A stretch of DNA of 64,000 nucleotides. Origin: Callaeas wilsoni (taxonomy: Eukaryota; Chordata; Aves; Passeriformes; Callaeidae). Shown piece by piece: positions 13,151 through 27,417 of the stretch. The notes below the pieces were generated by a model. That model had not been told where the DNA came from and did no database searches. It saw only the letters and a list, made by a program, of their open reading frames with translations. The position numbers and the translations under genes are program-made. The DNA is taken from contig VWPU01008378.1 of NCBI GenBank assembly GCA_013398955.1, forward strand, positions 62,001 through 126,000. Reading direction: 5' to 3'. Position 1 is the stretch's first letter. Each line of letters starts with the position of its first letter.

Positions 13151-16100
13151 TAGAGAAAAGAGAGAAAACAGAGGCATTCTGTTCCCCAATCCTGATGGCA
13201 CCAGGGCCTGGGAAAGCGCTTTCCCCGTTCCACCTATTGCTGGCTGAGTGCACAGGCAGCTCTCCCAGCTCCAGGTCAGCCCAGGCACGGGCTGCCCATC
13301 CCATCCCAAAAATATTTCCAGAGAGGTTTCAGAAAGATTTCAAGAGTCTGTTTTCCTTACTGTCAATAGCTCTTCCAAATAACCCATGTGAGGAAATTGC
13401 TACAGTTCACTTTACCATATCATCAATGAATTATTCATAAATGCCACTTTGTGCCATAAAAATTTAAGGTATTAGTTCACAACATAATCATAAATATGAT
13501 TAACACAGACCACACATCCCTTGACTGCCACACTACAATATTTTCACAATAAACTGTGATGATCCAAGATAAAATGACAGTAGCAAGTTAAAAGTCTTAC
13601 AGCTGAAGAACTGTTGAATTCTGAATTTCTTAGAGCATGTTATTTTGGTCATTCTTTAAAAAGTTTGCCCAGACTTGTTACTGCATCCCTCTCCGTTCTC
13701 CCTGGAGCACTGTGTGACTTCAAAGTACCCAGATTTATTTGTTCACCCTGTTTACACCAGCAAAGGAAAGAATCAAAGCACTATTTTCTGTCAATATATT
13801 CCCTTCTGACTCAAACTGCATGTGTAGGGTTTAGCATGTACTTTAATAGTGAGTCAGCAGCCTGGGGAGAGGCATTAGCTGCATTCTAAATCAGTCAGGG
13901 ATGGAAGATAACAAGAAAAGCAAGGAGTGACTCCCATCAACTCTGAAACAGTTTGTGTAACACTGCAGATAAAGGGTATTGCCATGGTTTCATTTCCAGT
14001 TGTGACAAATCGACTGAGAAAGAGCCTTTCCTACAAAAGGGCAAAGAACTAGAATTAAAAAAGAAAAAAGAGAGGGGGTGGGAAAAGTTTTTTTTTTTTA
14101 AAAAGAAAAGAGAGCCTGAAAAGAGTAGGGTGAATAACAGGACAACTTGCTATCTTCTTTCCAGCACTAAATAAGATACTGTGATAAAACAGTGGCTGTA
14201 AAGAGAACATGCAGTTGAGAATGATCTGGATTAGGTTTGGAAAAGCTCAGTGTCACTGTATCACCTACAATTATTTTAACCTAGGCTACCTGCAAGCATC
14301 AATAGATATGGGAGAGGACATCTTATCTACTACTCATTTCATGCTATGTTTTTCACTTGGTTTTCCCATTGTCTTCACAAACTGACCTCGAAAGGCACAC
14401 GAGATTTTACCAATATCCCCCACCAAAGTTTCATGAACAGTTTCAGCAAAGATTTCTTAGTTTATATATTCTTAATCCAGTGGAGCACCTAAGTGTTTTC
14501 TCAATTGCCCATCAGGACATTCCTTGCATATCCTGTGGTAGGTTAGTGGGCAGACTCTGTGCTGATTCCCTCTTTTTCTTAGAGAGAATTCACAGTTAAT
14601 TTTAAACAGACTTGAAGATTTTCCCAATTCTAGCAATCTCTTTACTTAATCCTCATATGGAATAACTGCACCTGGTGTGTGTGTGTATATGTGTATATAT
14701 ATAAAAACCATATTGAAATCTACTTTTCACAAGTATTTCTCTAACACTTCCTGCATTAGCCAACATCTGCTGTGAAGAGTGTTTTCTGGAAGAGATACAA
14801 GCAACAACAAAAGCCACAGGAGTTTGTGACAAGACAAACAATCAGGGAGACTTGTCAGAGGCACTGGCATAACTCAGCAGAGCCAAACAGGATGGTGGAG
14901 GGATGCAGGGGCTGAGGAGCACGGGGAGGTGCAGCTCCATCCCTGGCTCTCAGCAGATGTGGGGTTGGTGGCTGACTGGGAGACGTGGCTCGGGCTCACA
15001 CTGAACATATGGCGGAGCTGGATTCCAAGCAGCCAGAGAAACTCTGTCTCTACGCAGTAACTGTGGTCCATTTTCCCCGAATCTGCCTGCGACTGGCTCG
15101 TTAACAAAAACAAAATCAAACACCTGTGCACCGGCTATGCAATGGTTTAAGTGCCAGCACTGATCCATCTGCAGAGCACATCGTTAGCCAACTCCTTTTC
15201 TCTGGGTGAGACACAAGGCAGATTCATCAGAGCAAACCCACAGCACCACTAAAGGAACATTTTGTGTCCCAGCGTACTGCTCCCCATTTCTTTCTTTGCC
15301 TTTTCACGCTGCCATAATGGTGATGAACAGTGATAAAATATTCATTTCTCTCCTCATCAGGTAATTCTCCAGGCCCTGGACCAGTACTCTGACCTCATCC
15401 TCTCTTCTTTATTGCCCCACCTGCCACTTTATTGGCAGATCCTTCCAGCCCTCATCTGACTTCTCCTCCTGAACTACAGAGCAGGGAGATTTTTCCAGAA
15501 CTCTGAGTGCTGCTGGATCGGGTCTGGCTGGGTTGCAGGGGTGGCTTCTGTGAGGAGATGCCAGAAGCATCCTCTCCTTCCCATCCCTCCTCTGACTTCA
15601 GAAGCACCATGCCATTCAAGTCATCGTATCTTACCGCTCATTACGTGATCTTATTAGCCTGGGATTTGCTCAGGATTTTTGACTGAGACTATTGGAAAGC
15701 TTGGAAAGATCTGGGATCGTGCAGGTGCACAGCCCGGCCTGGGCAAGGAGCAGCAGGAGTGGAGCGGCACCGAGGGCTCGCTGGGGCCCCGCAGATGCAC
15801 ATGGCTCTCTGAAATAGCTTCACTGGCCAAGTTCCCAGCACCACAGCCAGAGAGCCCCTTGATGGACAGCAGCATGTTTCACTCAGGGCTTGGTCAGTCC
15901 CCAGACCCCACTGAAAACAAACCCTCCCAAGCCAGAGTCGCCCACAAGTGATCCAAATCCACCCCGAACCATCTGCCGGGACCGCGCTGCCTCGAAGCTG
16001 CGATCCCCACCCAACATCTGTTACAGCAGCAGCTTCTGGCACGAGGTATGAGAACTCCAGATGTATTGATCACTGCTCTGCAGGAGCCCAAACAGGTCCT

Positions 16101-19100
16101 GGCCATGCCTTCCCTGCATCCCTTCACACGACAAGGGCTTCCCATCCTGTGGAAAGTGAGTGTGTCAGGAAATGAGTGTGCTCAGTACCCGCAGTACTCC
16201 AGGGTAGAGCCAGACATAAATTGGGTTTTACCTGCCTTCGTTCCCAATGAACAGACCCAAATTCAGCTGTGTTTACTGCACATTTGTTTGTCTTTCCCTT
16301 AAACCCGTTGTGATCTTGCAGCTGCTGGCCCTAGATTAGCATGGGGCTCTCTTTCATCAAAGTTCCCTGCAGTATCTTTCATTCGGTGAGTCTTCTCACT
16401 GTCCTAGCCAAGACACTGTAAAAAAGGAAGCCTAAGCAATTTCTCTTGCACTTTTCAAAGTCTTAAATGCTTGTTACCTCTCTGCATGCTAAATCAAGGC
16501 AGGCAGCAGAGCTAAGTTCCTGCAAGCTGAGGCATTTGCCAGCAATTCACTCCACCTCCCAAAGAGAGTTCAGTAACGTCCTCACACACCTCAACACGCA
16601 ATAGCTGCATCCCAAAAATACTATTCACACTAAAGCAGACATATGGAGTTCATCCTGCACGTATAAGAAAAAGACAAATATCAGTCCAGCTTTGCTAAAA
16701 CCAAAAAAATAAGTAGAAATTCTCCTGGGGGTGTTGTTTTTTTGGTTTCTTTGTTAAATTTTGAGATTACATTTGAGTTTATCTTCTGTCCCTCTCTCCA
16801 GACCTTCCAAGAGAAAGATCTGCAGTATCAGAGCTATCAGGCTGGGATTGCTTTTGTAATTATCCTGGAGAAAATACAGTTCCTTTGACCGGTGTCTGAA
16901 CAAATGCCTGGTAGCTTTCTTATCTGCTTCCTCCTGTTCACAGTAATTCAATTGTTACAGCAATTAATAGTGTAAATATCAACACCTACGTGGGGAAGGG
17001 TGTTGTTATGGAGGTGAGACACTCATCTCCGTGAATAGTGATGGATCCTGAGGCTGAAGAAGGTCACAGTTAAATGTGAAAGGCAGACTTAAAGTCCCTA
17101 CAGTCTTACATTTGCTCAATACACCACACACTGAAGCCAGCAGAACTTCTTCCCATCGGGGTAGGGACTGGGTCCAAATCCTGACCTAATCACTGGGACC
17201 TGAAACATTTTCTCTCATAGAAAGACAAGATAGGACTTGCAGATACATCATAGAGCAGAGTCACTGACAAAAATGCAAATTAATCATAACAATTTTCCTG
17301 GGTTAAGCTAAACTACGATGATGTTACTGCTGAAAAGGGCAGTCCTGACACTCCCCACTCCAGCAATCCCCATCCCCTTTTCCTTTGTCAGACCATGCTT
17401 ACCACACAGCTTCATAGCATACACATAAAGCCCCATCTTATTGGTGTTTTATTACTGTATTTAAAACATTTTCCCCTTTCTGAATGGGAACACAGAAAGT
17501 AAACACCGCTTTTTGTGCTGCCACAGTGGTGATAGCATCATGGTAACCCTGGGCCTGCTTCAGCTGACTATTAAACTTCCCCCTTGTTTTCGGAGATCTT
17601 TCACTGCAGCATTCCAGACATGCATGGCATGGAACAGCTCCTTGGAAAAGAGGCAGGAAGAGCAAAGGAATCTACTGCCAGAACTATCCATCCTGCCTGC
17701 TTCTCCCAATCCCTGTGTGCAAATGAGCCATTGCACACCACCTGCTTCAGCTCCAGAGGAGCCATCAGGATTCCCTTCTCCACAACCTGCTTGGATGATG
17801 CTCTGAAAAAGGCTTTCATTGGCTCACTTGACTTAATTGGGAGCAGGGCAAACAGAGCAGAGCCTGAGGTTTTGAGATAGCAAAAGACATTTTGTTCAAA
17901 ACTAGGATTACTCCATGATAAATCCATTTGCAAGCAGATAAATGCAAGCAAAGAGACTAGAAATGGGAAGTGTCTGTTAAATAAAGCAGGTTACTGAGGA
18001 GAAAAAAAAAAGATCTGAGTTTATTTTGAACAAATAAGCCAGGGTTTAAAGGTTATTGCACTAAAGCAAAGGAAAAGACAAAGCAGACTGTAATCCAATC
18101 CAATGTAATAAGCAGTAAATTAAAGAGCTGGTATTCCTACAGCACATATTGATTATTGTATTCTTGTGTACCATGTCAGGTGCTGGCAAATCTATAAGCA
18201 TCTTATTACTCTTCACAGGATACAGAGCAGAGCACTCAGATTAATTTCAGGCCTCATATTTAAACTCTTCTGCCAGCCTGAGAGCTCTGGGTATAAAAGA
18301 GTAAAGTCCCAGTAAGCTGATTTACTCAGAGAAGCAGAGAAACGACACGAATCTAAACAAAGAGCTTCACCAGTTCTCCGCCAGGTCACTCAGAGCCAAC
18401 TGCAAGGAGCTCCAAAGGAACAGGCCCATGGAACAACCCCAGCCTTTACAAAATGCAGGTGTTTTTTCTGTGTTAAGATTTGGGAAATCAACATAAAGCA
18501 CCAAGAATCATTGTTACTAAAAGAAACAACTTTCTCCCCATGATCACATCTGTCGGATGTTTAGTGTTTACTCTGGAGTTGTTTTTTACTTCCACAGTCA
18601 TCCCCACTTCTCCACCTTTTCCCTGTGATCACATCTCATCCAGAGAAGCAATCCAACACCTCTCCTTAAAACAGAGAGCTCTGGTTTGCTGCAGACCTGA
18701 CATTTATTACCTTTATTTTGCCCTGTAGAGATGGAAAGAAATACACAATCAAATATGTATGTGCATTTCTGCTGGGTATTTCCAAGCAGCGGCCAACTCC
18801 TGCATTATCTTTCCCTTCAAAGGGATACATACAGTGCATAGAAAAGAAACAACAGAGGAAGAGATGGACAGAATCATTCAACTTCCACCTAAAATAAAAA
18901 CAGGTAGGAAAAAGAAAGCTGCCCATGAACCAAATTCTGCAAATGGTACAGGGGAAAAAGCCGGTTTTTACCTTTCTATTCCTAAATGCTTCTCAACAAT
19001 GAGTATTAATTTCTTCTGAAATAGGGATGGGATAATTGCATGCAGTCTTTAATATTAATTGCCATGTAAGCTGTTCTAAAGAAGTTTGTTATCTCCACTC

Positions 19101-19381
19101 CCACACAGGTAGGCCTAGTCAAAGCCACCTTGGTGGCCAAGGTAACACTCCCCAGTAAAAATGTATTAAATCAGTAGGCCAGCAGTGAGCCCTCTATTTA
19201 AAAAGCCTGGCTCATTGCATGGGGCCAGAGCACAATGAACTAACACTGCTACCTGCAATTGTGGGAGCTTTTAAACACCCTGGGATAGCACTCAAGTCAA
19301 TGCATCAGCCACTTGAGTTTCTTTAGCAACCCGATCTGGATAATTCTTCCTAAATTTTAGGAGACAGAAAAATGTACTACA
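13151..19381. other. Unique non-coding DNA with minor simple repeats
   Basis: No gene recognised. Open frames reach about 117 codons (15689-16042 and 17601-17951, both minus) with no domain. A purine-rich stretch at about 14055-14125 includes a run of T flanked by A- and G-rich DNA. An octamer-like ATGCAAAT followed by TAATCA sits near 17274. The sequence is AT-rich and single-copy as far as can be judged by eye. Confidence 0.6.
14675..14704. repeat. (TG)n(TA)n compound microsatellite
   Basis: An alternating GT run passes directly into an alternating TA run, about 30 bp in total. It is short and probably only moderately polymorphic. Confidence 0.92.
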
Positions 19382-19445
19382 GAAAAAAAAAGAAAACAAA
19401 AAAAAACAAAAAAAAACAAACAAAAAAAAAAAAAAAAAAAAAAAA
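19382..19445. repeat. Poly(A)-rich tract
   Basis: About 64 bp of almost pure A with a few C and G interruptions, ending in roughly 25 consecutive A. It could be the tail of an old retrocopy, but upstream sequence showed no recognisable coding remnant. Confidence 0.93.
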
Positions 19446-21781
19446 TTTTCAAGTTCTATTTTATAACCAATAAGAACTCAGAAACAATAATTCCAGAAGA
19501 ACATTAAGGCACATATGTCAAAACATTACACTCCATAAGATATTTGACCAGTCTAGAACGTAAAGTAGTCCTTAGAATTTTACTTTAAAGGAATCAGGAC
19601 ATGTATTTATATTTTGCCTTTATTTTTTATCTTAATTGGTCCTAACTACCACATTATCTTAGAAATTCTCTCTCCCCAAAGCATTTCATTGGATGGCACA
19701 GCTGGAACTGGAGCCAGAATCCTGTGGATGGAAGGGACAACCTGCAGAGCCTTTGCACATGAGAGGAGCGTAAAAGGTTGGCTGCTGCCCTAATTAAATG
19801 GAAGTAAAGCAATGTCCTCTTCAGCAGCAGAACACACCCTTTGAGAGAAGAACTTCAGGACAAAATCGGTGCAAAGATGTTTGAGATCAAAGATTCAGAG
19901 CTGACTCTTGAGGTGGGAGCTGAAGAAGCAGCCCTGGTGAGACAAGAGGCAAGGGGGACACGGGAGATAATTTAAAAAGGAGGAAGGAGAGAATGAGAAC
20001 TCAGCAACACCTACAGATGTCGGGTGCAGAAATAGTTTCTTGTGGCTCAGTGATGGCTGTGCAGCCCTGCATTTCCCAGACCCTCTGGCTGCAGCTCCCT
20101 GTGTTCCCTCCCCCGTGCCCTGCTCTGCCCCAGCTCCCCATCCCCAGCCTCTCTGCGCACACACTGCTCTGATGGCTCTAATTACACCAGACAAACACTT
20201 CTGCTTCAGCAAACAAATGATGGCTGCAAAGCCTTGATCAGGTGGGAAGATGCTGTAATTTTGAGTCATCCATCTGACCCTAATTTGCCATCAACAGCCC
20301 TGTGGGTTTTTAATTGCAGACTGGCTGCGCTAAAGCTGTCGGATGGGTTACAAACCCACAGGACGCAGCTCTCCAGGTGTCCAGGAGGTTTCCAGCACAC
20401 AGAATGGAAATAGAGGCTGCTCCAGAGTGCAGTGGATTGCACAAGATGTTCAGCAGGAGGGGGGAGACAACGACCAAAAGGGCTAAACAAAAATATAATG
20501 AAAAAGATCAAACAAAAACCAAACAGAAACCCCACCATTTCTTCCCATTCACAAAAAGGCCAAATGGCCGTGCAGCCAAGTGACAAAATGTTAGATATTT
20601 CCTGTGAAGTTACAGAATGGATAAACCTGATTCACATCAGACTGAAATACAGCAGAGAGCTTGACCTGGACCTGGTTCAGCAAGGACAGAAGAACGGCGA
20701 TGCAAGAACCTTTCCTCCTGCTCACCTCTGATCACCTTCCCAGCCCCTCCCTGCCTGCCCAGGCCTGCCACATCTGAGGCCCTTTCTTGCTTATTTTGCC
20801 CAAAGTATCACTTTATGCCATATTCATAGCGCTGCCTGGAAACTGTATTAAATACAGAAAATTGGACAGTCCAGAGATGTTATCTCGTTGAGTACCGACC
20901 ACCAGCTGTCAGTCTTGATGAACGATACCTAAAAATGATCCTAAAAACCCTCCACCCCTTGGAAAATTCTTTCCTGGATTGTATCTCCTGGCAGATTTAC
21001 CTAGCAGCTTTCTATAAACCAATTGCTGTTAAAGAATTTTATCTATCAACAAGAAGGATTGCAAGAACCATTAAGTTTCTGTTAGTGCTACTTGAGAAAT
21101 AAAGAATTTGGAGGCTTTTATCCTAAGACAAGCAGCACTGAAGGGTTTTTTTAAAATGAATTTTTGGAAAAAGTGCTAAAAACTTGGCAAGAAATAATCT
21201 TCGTTGAGAAAAAAGGCTTTTAAAATGTAATTTAAACTGAATTTTAATAATATCTTGTAAATAAATTCTGAAACAGAACCACAGAAAGGAGATCCACCGT
21301 GGTTACAAACTGCATTGAAATGTCACATGAGGATATTACTCGTGAGGATATAGGGGAGAAAAGTAACATTTTACACTCGCTCTCAAACCAATTTCACAAT
21401 GGAACATTAACTGTGATAGGACGAGTATCTCTGTAATAATTGAATAAAACAGTCATTAAGAACCTAATTTCTTGTGTAGCCTGTAAGATTTTGAATTTTT
21501 AACTAAATGAGGAATCAATGTTGAGCTAAATTGTGAGAAAAATTATTTGATGTTGCTGCACTAAACTCATTAAAAGATAAACTCACAAATTAATTTCCGT
21601 TCCTGTGCTAACAGGTTCAGAGATGCATCCTCAAGCACAAGGTAAGTAAAAATTTCAATTGAGTCAAGTCTTTGTGGAGTAAACCAACTGTTCAACACCC
21701 AAAATTTCATGACTTTTTTTTTTGGGGTGCAGACAATGACCCTCTCCAGCCCAGTGCAATCCAACAGAGCATTAAACTGCA
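19446..21781. other. Unique non-coding DNA, no gene recognised
   Basis: Open frames reach 124 codons (19895-20269 minus) in a C-rich patch around 20040-20160. They overlap other open frames on the opposite strand and have no domain. The rest is AT-rich unique sequence. Confidence 0.6.
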
Positions 21782-21875
21782 TCCCAGAATGGCTTGGATT
21801 GGAAAGGATCTTAAAGATCATCTCATTCCAGCACCCTGCCATGGGCAGGGACATCAAATTGCACAGAATTTGGGA
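21782..21875 (-). mobile_element. CR1 LINE 3' end fragment, minus strand
   Basis: Read on the minus strand this is the CR1 3' terminus. On the plus strand the blocks are CCCAGAATGGCTTGGATTGG, AAGGATCTTAAAGATCATCT and CCCTGCCATGGGCAGGGACA. These mirror the plus-strand ends of the CR1 copies at 4188, 56830 and 63430. Similarity fades after about 21860. Confidence 0.88.
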
Positions 21876-24800
21876 GCCTGCAGCAAGATGTGCCATGTTT
21901 GGGGGAGTTGGAGAAGCTGTAGCAACCCCTGTACAACACCCTGGGACTGGAGATCAGCAGTGACGTCTCATAACCAGGAAAGGCTCCACGAGAGACAGCA
22001 ACAGCCTGGCTTTAGGTGGGAAAGCACTCATATGCTAGGATTGCAAAATCGAGTCATTTATGAATAATTCAGAGGCACTTGCTGTGACAGACGTTCCCTG
22101 CAGTCACTGGCAGTACCCTCAGAAAACAAGAAACTGTGGCACTGATAAGCCAGGCACAACTTAATTCTCCTAAAACCCCTCTTGCTCAAACCCCTGGGGT
22201 CCCCAGGCGCTGGTTTGTTGAGTCAACAGCTCTTCCCCACCAAGGCTGGACGTGGCTCTTTGGGCTCCCCTTGGCCTGGCTGGCAGTTTGGGGACCTTGT
22301 GGCTGCAGCCGCGGGGTAGCCGGAGCTGCTGAACCCAACACGCGCTGAATTCCGCTGCTTTCCTCAGTTGCTGCTCATTGGTTTATTAATCCAACTTGGG
22401 GAAAGGAGCAAACAGCCAGCCTGCCTGCCATAGGTCAAAGACAACAGCCAAATAGTCAGTGGCACCTCGTCCCCAGCACCCAGCCGTGCTGTTAAATGGA
22501 TGCAGTCAATACCGGGAGGATTTCTGGTGCTCCTGGAGCCAAAAGGGCTCAGCATTGATTCCTTCACTGCATTGCTGTCTAAACAATGGAACATGATAAA
22601 AACATACTCGAAGGAGAGTTTATCCCTCTCATGCAGCGTGACTTGGCCCTGAAGCTCTCCATGAGCCTCCTCTCCTGGCCCTAAACCCCACCTGAAAGCA
22701 GGGCAGGCTGGAAAATGCACACATCAGGTGTCTGCACAAACCAGTTAATACACAGCCGTGGGAAAAGGAGGTGGGAATTGTGCTCCTGCTTCTACACAGC
22801 CATTTAATTTCACAGCTGCACTTCCAGGGCAGGGACAATGAGGTTTGACACCTTCCCTCCACCTCAGTCACATTCCTGGAGTCACGTCCCAAACCACAGG
22901 TGGACAGTCGGGTACAGAAATCATCTCCGTAACAAGTCACTGCAATATTTTTGATGTGTGCAGAGAGCTAATTGCATCTAAAATGATTTTATCAGCAAGA
23001 GACTGCCCAAGATGATGCAGGAAGCATCTGGTAGTGCAAGAAATACAGTTTGCGGTTTCCAAGGCCAGCAAGCAGCATTTCATTTGTGCTTCCCCCAGCA
23101 GCACATGTGACTGTGGCCACTCACAGCTAAAGATGATGCAGATTATTACCCAAGGAGTTGTGGGGTACAAATGAATAATGGAGCTATTCCAATCTAAAGT
23201 CCCAGATGGAGAATTGCTTACAAGCATCTGAGAGTATAAAAGTTTTACTCTCCCATCATAGTCCCCGAGGGAAGCCCCATAAATGTTTCTAACTGGAGGT
23301 TCCACTACCAACAGCTCATTTTCCCTGCTGCCCCAGAAAGGCCATGAATCACAGAGCTTTTAACCAGCAGTTTATATCACATCCTCCTCTAATGGTTCTG
23401 GGGGAAAATACCAAATTGCAGCAGCAAAACATCAACCACTGCCAGTGATTAGAGCTACAATTAATTTGCTGTATGGATAAAAAGTCCTCAGTGGGTCATG
23501 AATGGGGGCACTCCCAAGGGCAAGACGTGAAGGGCATCAGGGGCTCGAGCAAGGGATGGAAAGATGAAAGAGAAAGCACAGAAAGAGAGAAATGCCCTTT
23601 TTCTGAGCTTCTTGTAACTTTAGTGCTGAACAGGGTAAAAATACCCAACCTGTTGCCATAAACTTACGAAAAGCTCGTCTCAGCAGAACTTAAAACATTT
23701 CCCATGCACGGTCTGCACCAACAAGAAAAAAAGTGCTCGAGATTCTCGTCCCGATTCTGCCACGCACCAGTGATTCCTGAAACAGCAGGCAGGGCAGATG
23801 TTGTGCTAACTTCCATGCAATGGCATGTGACAGCCACCTTGATTGTCCTTTTCCAGCCATTTAATTCAGTTACTGGGGAAACAGTGACACTGACACATCT
23901 GCAAATGCCATGTGTTGCCATAAATCAAGCATTTATACCTCTTCTTTTTTTTTTTTTTTTTTCCAGGAAAACTATAAACCCAATTTGGAAGATACTTAAT
24001 GGAACATCACAGTACCAGAAGCACCAGCAGATGTGATGTGGCTCCAACACCTCCAGAGGAAAAAAAATGCCCAAAACCACTGAGCATTTGAACATGACTG
24101 GATTTGCATCATTGTAGAGGAGGTGGGAAATTTAGCCCTATCCAATTCTAACTTGGGAAGACTCACGAGGGTCACCCAAGAGGAAATTTGTCAGCTGCAA
24201 TAAGCTGTCAGTGGATCTGTTCAGCTACAAATCTCCTCAGAGAGTATCTCCACTTCCTAAAGCCCAAAATCTGATGCCAGTAATAAAAAAAATTAACTTT
24301 ATTCCACAACTGTTTTGTTTTGATATGGGATACCCGCAAGGCAAGAGTTAATGTAACATGATTTACTTCTAATCAGAGATAATCTGCATGAATCAGAAGG
24401 CTGAACCAGTTCCAAGGACATGAAATAACCCAAGACAGGCAAAGACTTCAAGGGATTGCCTCCACGAAAAGGCAATCACAGACCAAAACAAAACATCGTT
24501 AAAAAGAAGTCAACTTCACAAAGGCAATGGTCTCACTTTCCAAGTGCCTGCAGAAAGAGCAGAATTTTCATTCCAAGGCATTGTTGCTCTTCTCAAAAGC
24601 TCTTCAGTCTTCCCCTCTCTATAATTTTCTCAGGGTGAAAGATGCATAAGGGGGAAAAAAAAAAAAAAAGAACCACCGAGTGCTTTTAAGCAGCCAGAAA
24701 CAAATGTATTGTGCAATATTGCTGTTGAAGTTCAAGAGTAAGGGAATCCACTTTGTCACAGTCACTTTCAATGAACACTCCATTTTACGATAAGTTTCAT

Positions 24801-26460
24801 AAAAACTGCTTAATTCAACATTTATGAAAGTACTGAAGATAGATGAAGGGTGTAGAAATAGGAATCTTGCCAATCAATCATCCTGTTGAGAACGAGCACC
24901 CAAATGATCAGAATGAAGATAGGCTTTTCATGTACATATGGTCTGTGAGATAGAATGATTGAATATTCGTGCATTTTTAATCAAACTGTTCCTGCCATTG
25001 TACTATCACACTCAAATTATTTTCTTCCCCCACTGAATATTAGCACTCTCTTCGCCTTGGGGTTGAGTCGCTTGCGACGTTCCCAAAGAGAAAAGGAAAC
25101 ATCCTGGGTGAAAAGGTGCTAGACAAAAGATTGAGTGACGAAAAACTTTAATTTTAACAGATTTTTTTACCAAAAAAACCCCTGATCAGAAGTGAACACG
25201 GAGGCACAGCTTTAAATGACATTACAAAGGAGAACAAAATGGTTTCATGCCAGATAACACAATTTGCATCTCAAACTCCACATGCTAGACATGTTTTGGG
25301 ACAGAGACTACCTTTTAATTAGGAATTTTTATAGCTTTTTGTACAAGGAAACTTTACTGGAAATTATATACCTGGGTATAATCATGCTACAAAGGCTATT
25401 GATAAAAAACCTGAAAATTTGGGTGAATCTGCTCTAAAAATACCCAGCCAGGGCAGACTGTGCCTTCTTCCTTCTAACTGTGAGGTTTTTCCAGGGAATA
25501 ACAGCCCAGCTTGTGATGGAGCTGGAAATTAAACTTAGCTGGCTCTTCTCTCAGGGCTTCAGCCTATGAGCAACGGAGAGAAAAGCCTTATTTATTAGCT
25601 CCAAATTAAAAAAAAAAAAAAAAACACCACACTTTTTATGTCCTTTCTCTAAAAAAAGACCAGTGTGAGATCAGCCCAGCTTGGTGCAAACAGCAGCTAA
25701 TAGGATTTCTCCTAATCCTTTTACATTTTTGGAGACTCCAAGAAATAGGCACAGGATTCTAAAAGAAAAGAAAGGAACCCCAAGCTCTTCTGATTTCCAT
25801 ATTCACCTAGTTCCCCTTCAACGGAATTGTAAAAGTTACAGTTCAAGTCTTAAGTGATAACATATGGTGCAATAAACACTATTATCAGCTTGATGAGTTA
25901 TTGTAAGTAACCACCCAAATTACCAAAGTATTTCCTTGGGGTGGAACAAGCTGGAACTGAATATAGATTCCCTGTAATTTCACAAGTGGGAACATTTATC
26001 ACAGCAAAGTTGTGAATTATTTTTGCCTGTTAATACCCTGCAAGTGCCAATGTTCTCTTTCAACGCTTGCAATATCTGGTGGAAAGATAATGATTCCTGT
26101 AAAATTGATTGTTCCCTTTTGACTAATAAGACAAGTTTGTAGTTTGTAAATAGGATGAGACAAAGGCACAGGCACAGTGCTACCACTTAAATCATCTGCA
26201 TCAGGTTCTTAAATACTTCTTCCCCCTCTGCTTCTTCAGTTCTGCACACAGAGCAGGACAATTAAAACAGAAATGCTGAAATAATCAACCCAAATTGTTA
26301 CTGGAGATAGCTAAAGTCTTCTACAAACAACTCTACAGAAGGGCAACTGCATCTGTTCAAACAAAGCCCCACTGCCCGATTCCCTCCTTTGGTGCAATGC
26401 AACAGAGCAGCACCAGTCATTTCAAAAGTTTCAGAGCTCTACCTGGGCCCTGCTCACAAT
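21876..26460. other. Unique non-coding DNA with homopolymer runs
   Basis: No gene recognised. Frames reach 124 codons (22937-23311 minus) without domains. Homopolymers are an 18-base T run (23945-23962), a 15-base A run (24655-24669) and a 17-base A run (25608-25624). Two stretches, about 22980-23330 and 24940-25130, are of mixed composition and could be conserved non-coding DNA. Confidence 0.6.
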
Positions 26461-26630
26461 ACTAAAAAATATACTTAATATTAATATACTTAATATAAAT
26501 ATACTTAAGATAAATATGTTTAATATTATATTTATAGTTAATATATTCATACTTAATATAAAAATGTACTTAATATTAAGTATAAAAATATACTTAAAAA
26601 AATAGACACACTAAAAATATATTTAAAGAT
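26461..26630. repeat. Decayed AT-rich tandem array
   Basis: About 170 bp built from imperfect copies of a roughly 15-bp unit close to ATATACTTAATATAA. The units have drifted by substitutions and small indels. GC content is very low, and the tract directly precedes the duplicated and minisatellite-rich interval. Confidence 0.85.
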
Positions 26631-27046
26631 AACATGTTTTCGCTTTCACCAACTCCAGCCTCAGGTTCCATTGCACAGAAAAAGGGGGAGTTGGAAAGAA
26701 AGATGCACTTTCATGGGGATAAAAAGAAGAAGAAAATAGTCTTTTCATTTCTGGCACTTGAAGAACTTCCCAAACCAACAGAGAACAGGCTACGTATTCA
26801 TGAAATCTGTAGCAGTTTTCCATGGATTTCGGAAGGCTTTGCCAAGACAGATGAGGCAATCCATCACCTCGGAGTCAGCTGCTGCTCTCTGGAATTGATG
26901 TTACAAAGCAGGGGCACGAAACCCAAAGCAGCAGTGGGTTTGTGACGTGGTGTTGGGGGCTCCAAGGCCTGACAAGAGTTTTGGGCTGGGTTTTTCTTTT
27001 GGATGGTGGCTCCTGGGACACTTACAGCAACACCCTCGGCTATAGA
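26631..27046. other. Unique spacer before tandem duplications
   Basis: No gene recognised. A 103-codon plus-strand frame (26634-26945) begins in the AT-rich array edge and has no domain. It appears to be single-copy DNA between the AT-rich array and the 184-bp duplication. Confidence 0.5.
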
Positions 27047-27412
27047 TTATCTGTTGTTTACTGGGCTGAGTCGGGGCTCTGCCTGACTGGCATGGGGAAG
27101 AGCAGGGAAATCTTAAACATTAACAACTTAAAACCCTAATTGTTGAAAAGCTGTAGGAACCTGTGCTGAGAGCTCCACACCCTGCTCCTGCTGACCAGAG
27201 CTGACCGCTGGACTCAGAGCTGGCTTCAGGTTATCTGTTGTTTACTAGGCTGAGTCGGGGTTCTGCCTGACTGGCATGGGGAAGAGCAGGGAAATCTTAA
27301 ACATTAACAACTTAAAACCCTAATTGTTGAAAAGTTGTAGGAACCTGTGCTGTCTGAGAGCTCCACACCCTGCTCCTGCTGACCAGAGCTAACCGCTGGA
27401 CTCGGAGCTGGC
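27047..27412. repeat. 184-bp tandem duplication, two copies
   Basis: Copy one starts at 27047 and copy two at 27231, both with TTATCTGTTGTTTACT. They share nearly all bases through the shared block CTCCACACCCTGCTCCTGCT. Differences are a handful of substitutions and a 4-base insertion (TGTC) in copy two. The second copy runs straight into the 81-bp minisatellite. The unit does not resemble the 81-bp unit, so this is a separate duplication. Confidence 0.95.
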
Positions 27413-27417
27413 CAGCA

